NCBI GenBank assembly: GCA_937951345.1
Contig: CALFCF010000042.1
Span: 1-64,000, forward strand
Direction of reading: 5' to 3'
Length of the DNA: 64,000 bases
Origin: an uncultured Granulosicoccaceae bacterium
GTDB lineage: Bacteria; Pseudomonadota; Gammaproteobacteria; Granulosicoccales; Granulosicoccaceae
Shown: positions 27,101 through 35,052 of the stretch, in pieces
Position numbering within the stretch: the stretch's first letter is position 1
Layout: every line of letters begins with the position of its first letter
Program-made: the position numbers and the translations under genes
Notes under the pieces: generated by a model
Told to the model about the DNA's origin: nothing
Database searches by the model: none
What the model saw: the letters and a program-made list of their open reading frames with translations, nothing else

Positions 27101-27794
27101 ACCTCTCTCCATTTGCAATGCTGTTGTGTTGTATGTATTTCGAACGCTGGTTGGCAGCAATATCCCGTTAAATGAAGGCTGCTTGAAACCTTTAAATATC
27201 ATTGCGCCAGCAGGAACAATGATAAACCCGAAATATCCAGCAGCTGTGATCTCCGGTAACACCGAGGTAAGCCAGGCTATTGCAGATTGCCTATACGGCG
27301 CATTGGATGTCGTTGCCGGCTCACAGGGCACGATGAACAATTTTGTCTGGGGAAATGAACGTTTTCAAAATTACGAAACAATCGCTGGTGGAACAGGCGC
27401 AGGACCGGGGTTCGACGGAGCAAGCGCTGTTCATTCTCACATGACTAACACACGTATGACTGATCCAGAAGTATTAGAGAAACGATTTCCAGTGCTGGTT
27501 GAGAAGTTCGGAATACGTGCGGACTCCGGCGGACCAGGCCAATTTGTCGGAGGGAACGGCATTGAACGACGAATTCAATTCTTAGAACCGGTTACCGTAA
27601 CTACACTTTCTTCTCATCGTATTGTTTCACCATCTGGCAGACAAGGCGGAGGAGATGGCGTGGTTGGCGTAAATACGGTTATTCGCAAGGAAGGCGCCCG
27701 ACAAATCCTTAATGGAAATGACGAATGTGACTTATCGGTTGGTGATAGTTTCGAGATGCTGACACCTGGCGGCGGCGGTTGGGGTTATGAATGA
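24192..27794 (+). CDS. Fused hydantoinase/5-oxoprolinase (HyuA-HyuB)
   Basis: A 1200-residue single-chain enzyme. Residues 1 to about 690 are the HyuA ATP-dependent half, with DRGGTFTDIV near the start, TTVATNALLERKG, LSGPAGGVVGMV and GFDMGGTSTDV. Residues from about 691 (DPVMLEVFNNLFMSIAEQMG) are the HyuB half, with HVPVHLGSM and SRGHHADIGGRTPGSAP. Fused forms occur in 5-oxoprolinases (OplAH), which open 5-oxoproline to glutamate with ATP; relatives act on N-methylhydantoin or other cyclic amides. The divergent TRAP transporter probably brings in the substrate. The exact ring substrate is not readable from sequence. Confidence 0.93.
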   Translation: MSKWDFWIDRGGTFTDIVTGSPSGSVHSLKLLSENPEQYVDAAVHGIRHLMGLNASDPIPQGSINAVKMGTTVATNALLERKGDATLLMITEGFSDLLRIGYQNRPALFDLNIVLPEQLYQQVSTVSQRMDADGNVIKKLDTDSALKSLKAAYANGIRSVAIAFMHGYLNPSHEVAVAKLAHEVGFTQVSVSHETSKLIKLVGRGDTTVVDAYLSPILRRYVEQVSSALDMSNGACSRLFFMQSNGGLTDAKLFQGRDSILSGPAGGVVGMVKTAEDAGFTSLIGFDMGGTSTDVCHYAGTLERTFDTEVAGVRMRAPMMHINTVAAGGGSILSFRDGRYQVGPDSAGANPGPACYRRDGPLTVTDCNVVLGKLNPTHFPAVFGPNANEPLDAEVVRNKFNDLALVIEKESGTKALTAEETAEGFLRIAVENMANAIKKISVQRGYDVTRYTLNCFGGAGGQHACLVADALGMQRVFLHPHAGVLSAFGMGLADIRSMREEQFDYPLTESQKAIDVMERLTKASCDSVINQGVDPKRISVIKRAYLKYKGSHQALEVIYGSEEELRSRFDASHLARFGFISKGRDLMFEMLSAEAIEEGDNLSYPKPDLNTEPAIPKDNINFYSQGNWQKARLYERDNLSSGVVIEGPAIITEKTGTNVIEAGWQGTIDRLGNLILNRYEKKHREAAIGTEVDPVMLEVFNNLFMSIAEQMGATLANTAYSVNIKERLDFSCALFDATGNLVANAPHVPVHLGSMSESIRTIARLNQHTMKPGDSYMLNAPFNGGTHLPDVTVITPVFDAQGTTILFFVGSRGHHADIGGRTPGSAPPDSQHIEEEGVVIDNFKLVEEGVLRENETRALLGSGRYPCRNIDENMADLEAQVAANSTGISEVYRMIDSFGLDVVQAYMGHVQSNAEASVRRVIGNLKNGQCVYPLDDGSEIHVKILVDNANSEATIDFTGTSKQASGNYNAPLSICNAVVLYVFRTLVGSNIPLNEGCLKPLNIIAPAGTMINPKYPAAVISGNTEVSQAIADCLYGALDVVAGSQGTMNNFVWGNERFQNYETIAGGTGAGPGFDGASAVHSHMTNTRMTDPEVLEKRFPVLVEKFGIRADSGGPGQFVGGNGIERRIQFLEPVTVTTLSSHRIVSPSGRQGGGDGVVGVNTVIRKEGARQILNGNDECDLSVGDSFEMLTPGGGGWGYE

Positions 27795-28174
27795 TTTGGC
27801 TCAAATTCTGGGGCTATCGCGGCCCTTTATAAATACTGTCAGTTCCGCTTTTGGACCAAACCAAAGTACCAAAACCCGTAGAAGTAGCATTAGTACAGAT
27901 TTATTGTGACACCTAGATACGCTAGCACAGACTTGACCTTGCAATACATGTCAGATTTGGTCGATATACAACGGCAGTTATGCGTGAATCGGTCGGTCAT
28001 AGAGGTCAGCGTAGAAGACGCAACACATTCCGAAAATGAATACAAGCCAGAAATAAAAGACGGTAAGGAAAATCGAAGCTCTACTTTTAGACAAAAAGCG
28101 TACTAATGTACTCAAGTAAAAGTAGTGATCTAAATCTACTAAAACACTGCAAACTAAATAACATTGGGATTGTT
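27795..28174. other. Intergenic region, no supported gene
   Basis: A GTG-initiated 66-codon frame (27906-28106) is open but matches nothing I know, has no clear ribosome-binding site, and is highly charged in a way that does not suggest a fold. No repeat or RNA is recognised. Confidence 0.35.
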
Positions 28175-28657
28175 TTAAGGAATGGAAGAAACCTGATTAG
28201 CTGATGATGGCAAGACCTGTTGATCCAGCACTTCTTTTTTGATAGCGGTAGAGGATGTACGAGGGTTGTATAGAACCTGGATAATCTCCTTACCTTGGCT
28301 TTGTAAATACGTCTCTACATCAATGTTATGCGGTTTGCGTCCCCAATCTTCTCCTACTACAAAGATATCAATGTTTAACTCCTTACACGCCGATACATAT
28401 TCAAGAGTGTAGTACGGACGCACGCGGTCAACGCAGCGCAATGCTTCGAGCATTTCCAGTCGTTGAGCCAGTGGTATGATAGGTTCATTGGGTTTGTAGG
28501 ATGCAACCACGGCATCGGATGCTACTCCGACCACCACGATGTCAGCCAGCTTTCGGCATTGTTCTAACAAGGCTAAATGCCCCACATGCAGTAAGTCGAA
28601 TGTACCAACGGTAAAAACTGTCGTCTTATTTGTTCCGGCTCTTATTACTTTTTTCAA
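28175..28657 (-). CDS. Cytidylyltransferase-like nucleotidyltransferase (TagD/RfaE-C type)
   Basis: A 160-residue protein with the nucleotidyltransferase motifs TVGTFDLLHVGHLALLEQ (HxGH) near residue 17 and NPRTSSTAIKK near residue 140 (RTxxISTT-like). It should activate an alcohol phosphate to a CDP-alcohol, as TagD does for glycerol 3-phosphate. The start is TTG 28657 with AGGA about 9 bp ahead. It lies 29 bp downstream of a CDP-alcohol phosphotransferase gene on the same strand, so the two probably make one phospholipid or head-group product; the alcohol is unknown. Confidence 0.82.
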   Translation of the reverse strand: MKKVIRAGTNKTTVFTVGTFDLLHVGHLALLEQCRKLADIVVVGVASDAVVASYKPNEPIIPLAQRLEMLEALRCVDRVRPYYTLEYVSACKELNIDIFVVGEDWGRKPHNIDVETYLQSQGKEIIQVLYNPRTSSTAIKKEVLDQQVLPSSANQVSSIP

Positions 28658-28686
28658 TTCAATAATTCCTAGTTAACCTGTAGCGT

Positions 28687-29343
28687 TTATAAAAAAAGCT
28701 TCCAGCCATATATGCCAGATATTGCCAATGTATAAACGGCTAACAACCAGACGTTTCTCGGGTTGCCAGATAGTTTGGGAGTTTGTATTTTAGACACATT
28801 AAGAACAGCGAGGCTAATACAACTGACGTAGAGCAGGATGGTGAAAACCCCTTGGCTTAATGCGTTTTCCAATAGAAAAACAAAAACCAGAATTAGACTA
28901 TTATTGTCTATCGCTAAGCCCGTGTATTTTTTACCATCTGCAAGGCCGTATGTTGCAAAGTAACTCAACCTTAGTACACCGGCTGCAAGCATAATAAAAG
29001 CGCCAACAAGGTATATCGGCGCAAACTGCCCGTAACTCATTAGCAGTATTGCCGGTGTCACACCATAGCTCACAATATCGATAAGCACATCGAGTTGTCC
29101 ACCAAAGTCCATATCGTTTTGACTACGGCCTTTGAGTCTTCTAGCTATTAGTCCATCAGCCCAATCAAACGCGACTGCCCACACCATGCCGATCATAGCG
29201 GCGTAAAAAAGACCAATGATACTGAAGTAAATAGCAGATAAGGTGCACGCTAAGCCTGCTAGTGAACAAAGATTGGGTACATCTTTTAAATAAGAAAGAA
29301 TAGCGGGCGCTGGGTCTTGGAGCGCTGCTTTATCAGTAACCAT
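28687..29343 (-). CDS. CDP-alcohol phosphatidyltransferase family protein
   Basis: A 218-residue membrane enzyme with the full CDP-alcohol signature DGLIARRL...FGGQLDVLID (DGxxAR-x8-GxxxD-xxxD) near residues 68-92, and about six TM helices. Members move a phospho-alcohol from a CDP-alcohol or CDP-diacylglycerol to an acceptor. With the following cytidylyltransferase it forms a two-gene unit of the type that makes a dedicated head group. The length and topology resemble PssA/Pcs-like members, but I cannot choose between them. Confidence 0.85.
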   Translation of the reverse strand: MVTDKAALQDPAPAILSYLKDVPNLCSLAGLACTLSAIYFSIIGLFYAAMIGMVWAVAFDWADGLIARRLKGRSQNDMDFGGQLDVLIDIVSYGVTPAILLMSYGQFAPIYLVGAFIMLAAGVLRLSYFATYGLADGKKYTGLAIDNNSLILVFVFLLENALSQGVFTILLYVSCISLAVLNVSKIQTPKLSGNPRNVWLLAVYTLAISGIYGWKLFL

Positions 29344-29759
29344 GCTTTGAGTCTCTTGAAATTACGCACTCTTTTGATGTTCGCGAGCACGAACGTAAAT
29401 GAGCAGGCCACTCATTGTTCCAGACGTATTAAAATTGAGTATTAAAAACTGCCGAGGGATTTAGGCTCGAGAGAGGAACGGATTCGGGCAACAATTGCCA
29501 TTACCTTACGCCTTTATCATGCATATAGCGAGGGATACCTTGAATGACGTTGTTTTAGTCCCGGATGGCACGAATGTGCTTAAGGTGTCAGTTGGTCTCG
29601 TACAATGATAATTCTCGTTTGTTTGAAACGTAGAAACACACAATTGGCTGAAGTAACTAAGCGCTGATAGGCTTTCATCAATACTGCATCCATACCAAAG
29701 TGTTCCACTACATTGCAAACATCTTTCCCATGTCCGCAATGGGCCGAATCCAGAATATT
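29344..29759. other. Intergenic region with a dispersed short motif
   Basis: No supported gene. Near the right end GTCCGCAATGGG (29732-29743) followed by CCGA is the inverted form of a motif that recurs at 49833, 50579 and 50651. The rest shows nothing recognised. Confidence 0.4.
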
Positions 29760-30161
29760 TTAGAGCTTCTCTAACAATACTGATTCAGGCAAACGAGCGG
29801 CTTTTCGGTCAAAAGTTACAAGAGGTATTCGATCATTAGCATAAGCAGTAGCGTTATGCAGGCAGTCGGCAAAATCAGTATTGCTATCCGAGTACAAGCT
29901 CAGACTGACTTCAATACTAGATTCATCTTGAAATTCAATTTCACGTGCTTCAAGAAGCTGATTAAATATTGTTATGACTGTGGGTTTGTCTAGCTCGTAA
30001 ACTGTCCGCAGCACCCATTCCAGCTCTAGAGAAACAGAAAATGGAATAAAAAGTGGGTCATCCGGTGTTACATTATTGATGTACGCTTTTGCGATTTCGA
30101 ATTGGTTTCGGTCATCAGCAACCAAATAACGAACAAGCACATTGGTGTCCAATGCAGGCAT
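29760..30161 (-). CDS. vapC: VapC-type PIN-domain toxin (ribonuclease)
   Basis: A 133-residue PIN-domain protein. Acidic active-site residues are visible as D5 (ALDTNVLVRYL), a Glu in SLELEWVL (E46/E48) and Asp in NTDFADCLHNATAY, followed by LVTFDRKAARL. VapC toxins are Mg-dependent RNases that cut tRNA or rRNA and are held inactive by VapB. It starts 1 bp after the antitoxin stop (TGATATG), so translation is coupled. The full set of PIN motifs suggests an intact toxin. Confidence 0.88.
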   Translation of the reverse strand: MPALDTNVLVRYLVADDRNQFEIAKAYINNVTPDDPLFIPFSVSLELEWVLRTVYELDKPTVITIFNQLLEAREIEFQDESSIEVSLSLYSDSNTDFADCLHNATAYANDRIPLVTFDRKAARLPESVLLEKL

Positions 30162-30162
30162 A

Positions 30163-30378
30163 TCAGCGCATTTTCATATCTTTAAGCGGTACTCGCTTCT
30201 TTTTCGATCTAACCGAGTCTGCCAACGAAGAAATAGATCGATTCTTAGCACGCATGACTGTGGTGCCGTTCGGAAGGAGCGTGAACACAACTCTGTCGTG
30301 TGGGCCAAGATTCATCTGCCGCCGGATCTCTGCTGGAATCGTGATTTGACCTTTGCTTGTTACCGCCGCTTCTGCCAT
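30163..30378 (-). CDS. vapB: VapB/AbrB-type antitoxin
   Basis: A 71-residue protein with an N-terminal SpoVT/AbrB swapped-hairpin DNA-binding domain (AAVTSKGQITIPAEIRRQMNL, quoted in part: VTSKGQITIPAEIR) and a basic C-terminal tail (RSKKKRVPLKDMKMR) that would occupy the toxin active site. It is the first gene of the toxin-antitoxin operon, with AGGAG 6 bp ahead of the ATG and an inverted repeat in its promoter. Confidence 0.9.
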   Translation of the reverse strand: MAEAAVTSKGQITIPAEIRRQMNLGPHDRVVFTLLPNGTTVMRAKNRSISSLADSVRSKKKRVPLKDMKMR

Positions 30379-30386
30379 GCTGAACT

Positions 30387-30411
30387 CCTTACATTTATGT
30401 ATATAGTAAGG
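30387..30411. promoter_or_regulatory. vapBC operator candidate
   Basis: CCTTAC (30387-30392) and GTAAGG (30406-30411) form a perfect inverted repeat around ATTTATGTATATA. It sits directly ahead of the antitoxin and overlaps its ribosome-binding site region, as expected for VapBC autoregulation. Confidence 0.6.
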
Positions 30412-30608
30412 ATTATGGGGTGAATTTTCAAGTAGATAATGGCAAAGTGAATGGCTACTGTATCGCTAAAGCAAGAATTTCGTAGCAGTTTCGACAAGTA
30501 TGTTTGGGCTGTTTGTTGCCTTCTTTACCAGTCGGCGCTTGTCAGCCGCCGGCAGCGTTAATAGCTCATCCGATTGCAAGCCACATCAATGGCCGTTATT
30601 CACACAAT

Positions 30609-30911
30609 CTACCGCAACGGCGCTCGCCAGCCCGCGGCCAAGGCCTCGGCTTCGGTACAAAACCATCGCTCACCTTTGTGGGTATTGATCTTGGTGCGGT
30701 TATAGGATCGCGACCAGGGCGCGTGATAAATGCGCTCACCCTTACGGTTGATATTCCCCTTGATCGGACAACCGGGTTTCTCGGCGGTGCTGATCGATGC
30801 TTGCCACTTGCTGTCTCGAAACTCAGACGGTCGCTCAAACGTCCCGGCCCACATTCCCTGTTTTGCCGCTTGCCTTGCTTGCCAATTCTGTAGCAGACAA
30901 ATGCAAATCAC
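30609..30911 (-). pseudogene. Truncated nuclease remnant (SNase C-terminal helix plus sunset-type domain)
   Basis: The 100-codon open stretch encodes NWQARQAAKQGMWAGTF and ERPSEFR, the C-terminal helix of staphylococcal-nuclease-like proteins, then CPIKGNINRKGERIYHAPWSR and GERWFCTEAEALAAGW (both quoted in parts), a sunset-type domain often attached to such nucleases. The catalytic SNase barrel is absent; an in-frame TAA stands 6 codons before the only start (GTG 30911), so this is most likely a decayed 3' end. A free-standing small protein is possible but less likely. Confidence 0.6.
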
Positions 30912-30929
30912 TCCAAATGTATTTTGAAT

Positions 30930-31496
30930 TTAGCCGCTAGACGGCGTACTCCTTAATTTACTTCGGTTCATGAACATCACACCTAATAGGTTTGTTACTA
31001 TAGCAACCACTGACGTCGCAATAAACGTCAAAACTATTGCTCTACCGGGTTCGCCACTATCTAGTTTGCCTCAAACGTTCGTGAAGTGGTTGTAAAATAG
31101 TAAAGATAAAAATCCATAAAGAAACAGCGACTGCCTAAGATGTTCTAAAACTGGATTGAGAAACCGAGAATCTAGCTTAAGGGAAGATCGCGTAAGCCAT
31201 AGATAGGTTGGTACCGTAACAAGCAACAGAGACAACCCGGCCTCATACTCGCCAGTGGCACCACAACATCAATTGTATCCCGAAAAATAACCTAAAAGCA
31301 CAGCTGTTAGTCCAACAGCTGTAGCTGTTGGCGTAAGAAGGATCACGTGAAGTAGTGCTGCCAAGAATGGTATCTTGTCGACAATCTGCTGATGGGGATC
31401 ATTCACTTGTTCACGTTTGCCTACTGCTACTGCAAACCACAGAGGGACAAGCAAGCACAAGAGCAATCCGGAGCCAATTACTAATAATTCAACCAA
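30930..31496 (-). pseudogene. Membrane-protein gene interrupted by two in-frame TGA codons
   Basis: One frame of 189 codons from TTG 31496 to TAA 30930 encodes three hydrophobic segments: 75 residues (two TM helices), TGA at 31271-31269, 65 residues (LSLLLVTVPTYLWL, then LFLYGFLSLLFY), TGA at 31073-31071, and 46 residues (IVLTFIATSVVAIVTNLLGV). Each segment continues in the same frame and is membrane-like, which suggests one four-to-five-helix protein with TGG-to-TGA changes. No family was recognised and the TTG start is weak. Alternatives are three separate small peptides. Confidence 0.45.
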
Positions 31497-31525
31497 TAAA
31501 TAAAGAAAACGACCAACAACATCAT

Positions 31526-32515
31526 TCAGGCCGTTCCGGTGAACACGATATTTTCAGGCTGCTGCCCTTTTTCGATATTCGCGATATTGCCCGCTATAAA
31601 CTGCCAGCGTCGACGCACCTGGTTTTTTGTCCAACCACATTCGTGTGCACTCATGATGAGGTTATCGAGCTTATCGAACGGTTTGTTGAAAGGTGATACT
31701 TCGGGCTTGTCTTTCTGGTTGTAGTTATACCAGGTGTCTATCACTGCGCCGCCAATCTTCTTGCTTTCCAGCGCATCATAAAGAGCCTCTTCATCGACAA
31801 TCCCGCCTCGCGACACATTAATTAGCACACCTGTCGGCTTCATTTGCGCGAAGGTGTCTTTGTTCAACAGATTTTTGGTAGCCGGGTTCAGATCACAGGC
31901 AATAACAACATAGTCACAGCTGCCGAGTAGTTCATGAAGTTGCGATGTGTTGCCCAGCCAATCCAGCTCAGGTGATTTATTTGCGGTATTACGCCGTACC
32001 GCCTTGATTTTCATGTCGAAGGCTTTAGCTCTTACAGCCACCGCCTGAGCGATATGACCGTAGCCGATTAATCCCAGGGTTTTGCCCGCCACTTCGCCGT
32101 GAAAGCTGCCACTCATTCCGGTTATGCGCCCTGCCCAACCGTTATCGCGCATGCTTCTGTCCATTTCGCTCAGGCGTATTTCCCATTCCAGTATCGCAAG
32201 CAGCACGTACTCCGCAATGCTTGACTCATGTTCGAAACAATTGCACACAGGTACACCCGCAGGAATTCTCTCAGGGCCTGTGTGGTTGTACCCTGCCCAC
32301 GGTATTTGAAACAAAGCAAGATCAGGTACAGATGGCCAGACATCTGACGGGATGTTGCCACCAATTATCACGTTAGCTGCGGTGGCCAATTGGTTGAATT
32401 CATCAACAGAGGCAGATTCGGGTGTCCAGGTATTGATTTGCCAGTGTGATTCGGCGATCTCGCGTAGACAGGATTCGCCGGATACAGCGATATGACCTTG
32501 CAGCAGAATGTTCAT
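31526..32515 (-). CDS. D-isomer-specific 2-hydroxyacid dehydrogenase
   Basis: A 329-residue NAD(P)-dependent dehydrogenase. The nucleotide-binding motif is LGLIGYGHIAQAVAVRAKAF near residue 145, followed by the family segment MKPTGVLINVSRGGIVDEEAL with the catalytic Arg, and a late MSAHECGWT with the catalytic His. It would reduce a 2-ketoacid or oxidise a D-2-hydroxyacid; the subfamily resembles phosphoglycerate-dehydrogenase-like and NAD-binding glyoxylate/hydroxypyruvate enzymes. ATG 32515 is used; the TTG two codons earlier is unlikely. It stands alone on the minus strand. Confidence 0.87.
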   Translation of the reverse strand: MNILLQGHIAVSGESCLREIAESHWQINTWTPESASVDEFNQLATAANVIIGGNIPSDVWPSVPDLALFQIPWAGYNHTGPERIPAGVPVCNCFEHESSIAEYVLLAILEWEIRLSEMDRSMRDNGWAGRITGMSGSFHGEVAGKTLGLIGYGHIAQAVAVRAKAFDMKIKAVRRNTANKSPELDWLGNTSQLHELLGSCDYVVIACDLNPATKNLLNKDTFAQMKPTGVLINVSRGGIVDEEALYDALESKKIGGAVIDTWYNYNQKDKPEVSPFNKPFDKLDNLIMSAHECGWTKNQVRRRWQFIAGNIANIEKGQQPENIVFTGTA

Positions 32516-32761
32516 TAGCAATAACGATACGTCAGTTGAGTGGATATTCTATCGATTGTATACCGCAGTGTAAGCTGACGTGCCGCGGTTTTGTGTCGCC
32601 TGCAACCGCGAATAATACTAAAATATATTGTGGTCGGACCGTCTGAGCTGCTAACTGTGCTACCGAGAAAGACAACCAACGGCAACCGTACAAGCAGACT
32701 GCTTTAAGCAGGTCTCCTCGTTTCCCATTAATACACATTATCCAATCCATTCATCTTAATC

Positions 32762-33151
32762 ATGAACTGTCCCAATTGCGAAATTCCCCTGATGATGGCC
32801 GAACGCAAAGGTATCGAAATAGACTTTTGCACCCAATGCCGGGGTATTTGGCTGGATCGCGGCGAGTTGGACAAGATAATTGAGGTAACAGCAGAAGAGC
32901 GTGCAGTTTCGCCAAAACCTAAACCTGAACGCGAGGCCGGGGATATTAAACGTGAAACCCATACGAAGGAGCGGAAGCCTCAAGAGGACGCTCGCACAGG
33001 GGATCTTCGGGACGAATACCGGCAGTCAACAAGTAACCGCTCTCGACAATACGTTGAAGAGCGTGACCGGGAAAAGTATAAGGACAAGGAGCGTTATCGA
33101 TCAAAGCGTAAAAAATCCACCCTCGCCCGACTTATTGATTTTCTTGATTGA
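32762..33151 (+). CDS. Zf-TFIIB domain protein
   Basis: A 129-residue protein. The first 45 residues are the zinc ribbon MNCPNCEIPLMMAERKG, then CTQCRGIWLDRGELDKI, with four Cys ligands. The rest (about 45-129) is a highly charged Arg/Lys/Glu/Asp tail without clear fold, probably disordered and able to bind nucleic acid or acidic partners. The family is widespread in proteobacteria with no defined role. ATG 32762 immediately precedes the zinc motif. Confidence 0.82.
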   Translation: MNCPNCEIPLMMAERKGIEIDFCTQCRGIWLDRGELDKIIEVTAEERAVSPKPKPEREAGDIKRETHTKERKPQEDARTGDLRDEYRQSTSNRSRQYVEERDREKYKDKERYRSKRKKSTLARLIDFLD

Positions 33152-33210
33152 AGAAAAAACCGCAACTCAATCGGTATTCAGTTTATCTAACCGTCTTTTT
33201 CATGTATGCC

Positions 33211-35046
33211 TTAGTCCTGAGGGCGCATGAATAGACGCCCGGCTTCACGCAGGTTGAAATGCCGGTCAACAAACCCGTGCCGTGGCGAATAACCCCTGTC
33301 CATATCAGCAAACGTATCAAACTGCAGTGAAACCGACGGGCAGGCATCGGCAAGTTGTAGAACCTGTCGCACCCGGTTTGCAATAGCTGCATCATCAGCA
33401 TTTTCTTTGGCAGGATTTGTCGGCGCAATTCGTATCACTAGCTGCACATGCAACGGCGGTTGATTATTTGCAAACCGGGAATTGATTTCCTCACAATTTT
33501 CCTGCAATCGATTTATCGCAATGTCAGATTCATCCTCCCATGGCAACTGGAAAACCACACCCGCGATGAATGGCGATTCAGCCTGCTGATTCATATCAGC
33601 AGCTATAGCCAGAATCGACTCACTGTCATCGACGGCAAAACCACTCGATACAGTATGGGCATAGACCTTATCTGCCTGATCAACAGTAGACGATGAGCTT
33701 TTAGCGACACCTAACCAGATGGGCACTGGATTCAATTGATCAGCAATCTTTTTAAGGTCATCAGCATATTCAATCAAACCGGATGCGTCAGTTGTGTATA
33801 CCGGCAGAACGTACTCAAACGAACGAGCAACGGCTGAGTCTTTCAATTGCTGAATAAATCTGTCTGGCGGATTGGCCAGACTAAACGCGTGAAAGTGAAT
33901 TCCGGAATGAAAGTAATTTTGAATATTCTGTCGTAGCGCAGAATCACATAAATCCTGTAACGGCACCCGTACATTCGAAAGTCCCAACTGCATCAGACGT
34001 AACAACGTGTAGTCGTTACGGGCCCGCTTACGTGAAAACTCTTCCATCGGACCGTTGTAAGGTAAATCTATTGACTCATACCAGGCATGGCGCAGATGCA
34101 CCGTGCAATCTGCAGGCCGGTTAAAATTCAGTGCGGTTGGCTGCGTGCCTTCCGACTTGCCGTCGGTAGGTATCAAATTCAGGCGATAACCCTCCTGATA
34201 GACATCAACTACAGCGACATGCATCTTGCCCGTGTCATCGCGGCCAAATTCTGCTGCGGGTTCGATACGAAAAATCTCTGCAAAATCCTGACGCGTAAAA
34301 CTGGTTGCCGGCAGGCAGTACAGATCGGTATTTTTATAGCGGTTTCTGAAGAAGTGGTGAACATGCCCGGAAAACACAGCCTCTACACTGTACTTTTCCA
34401 GCAGGTCCAGCAGCCACTGCCTGCCCGGCTGAGCATAGTTGTCGTAATGCTCCGGTTCATCACTGTCATGAATGAACGGAGGATAGTGTGAGAACAGAAA
34501 GATGCGTCGATCGGCGTTAGTTAAGTCCGCTAATTCATGTTCCAGCCACTGACGTTGTGCGTGTTCATCTGCAGACCCTGTGTTGACTAATGATGAATTG
34601 ATCACGAGCAGAGCAAGTGACTGGTAATCCATCCGGTACCAAGGCTTACCAAAGTGAGATTCGTACTTCGTTGTGCCATTGGCATCAACCCCGGAGGCAG
34701 GGGACGCCGGCATGGGTTTATCTCCTATATCGTGATTACCCGCGACGAAATACAGTGATGAGGTTTCAGTACCAACTGCCCCACCCTCTCCACTTTCATA
34801 CAATGGGGCAAACAACTGTTTTGCTTCTTTGCACGCGGCGTCATAAGCCCCCATATGGGGTAGTGGGTGCACCATGTCACCCAGGTGAACCGTGAACGCC
34901 GGTTCGTGGGCCGCCAATAATGATGCTGCGTAAGCCGCACGGCTATTGGCCTTTTCATTGACTGGGAACGGGGACGATAGATCACCACCCGGCGCACGCA
35001 CGTGTGTGTCACTGATAATGCCAAACCGGAATAGCCGCGACGTCAT
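33211..35046 (-). CDS. Calcineurin-like metallophosphoesterase with a C-terminal unknown domain
   Basis: A 611-residue protein. Residues 1 to about 270 are a dinuclear metallophosphoesterase with GIISDTHVR (DxH), HLGDMVH (GDxxH), VAGNHDIGD (GNHD), LFSHYPPF and FSGHVHHFF. The remaining ~330 residues form a second domain with alternating strand/helix pattern (QLGLSNVRVPL, FHAFSLANPPDRF, VQLVIRIAP) like a TIM-barrel-type fold, not recognised. No signal peptide is seen, so it should be cytoplasmic. It begins 6 bp after tctA, so it is expressed with the TTT permease genes, which suggests action on the imported phospho- or sulfo-ester compound. Confidence 0.83.
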   Translation of the reverse strand: MTSRLFRFGIISDTHVRAPGGDLSSPFPVNEKANSRAAYAASLLAAHEPAFTVHLGDMVHPLPHMGAYDAACKEAKQLFAPLYESGEGGAVGTETSSLYFVAGNHDIGDKPMPASPASGVDANGTTKYESHFGKPWYRMDYQSLALLVINSSLVNTGSADEHAQRQWLEHELADLTNADRRIFLFSHYPPFIHDSDEPEHYDNYAQPGRQWLLDLLEKYSVEAVFSGHVHHFFRNRYKNTDLYCLPATSFTRQDFAEIFRIEPAAEFGRDDTGKMHVAVVDVYQEGYRLNLIPTDGKSEGTQPTALNFNRPADCTVHLRHAWYESIDLPYNGPMEEFSRKRARNDYTLLRLMQLGLSNVRVPLQDLCDSALRQNIQNYFHSGIHFHAFSLANPPDRFIQQLKDSAVARSFEYVLPVYTTDASGLIEYADDLKKIADQLNPVPIWLGVAKSSSSTVDQADKVYAHTVSSGFAVDDSESILAIAADMNQQAESPFIAGVVFQLPWEDESDIAINRLQENCEEINSRFANNQPPLHVQLVIRIAPTNPAKENADDAAIANRVRQVLQLADACPSVSLQFDTFADMDRGYSPRHGFVDRHFNLREAGRLFMRPQD

Positions 35047-35052
35047 AACTGA

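Noticed and set aside
27906-28106. 66-codon GTG-initiated open frame
   Set aside because: No similarity that I can recognise and no ribosome-binding site; left as intergenic.
30504-30893. Plus-strand frame opposite the nuclease remnant
   Set aside because: The opposite strand carries recognisable nuclease C-terminal and sunset-type motifs, so this frame is its shadow.
30930-31496. Selenocysteine at the two TGA codons
   Set aside because: No redox motif surrounds either codon, no SECIS-like hairpin was evident just downstream, and Trp-to-stop decay is simpler, especially next to another gene remnant.
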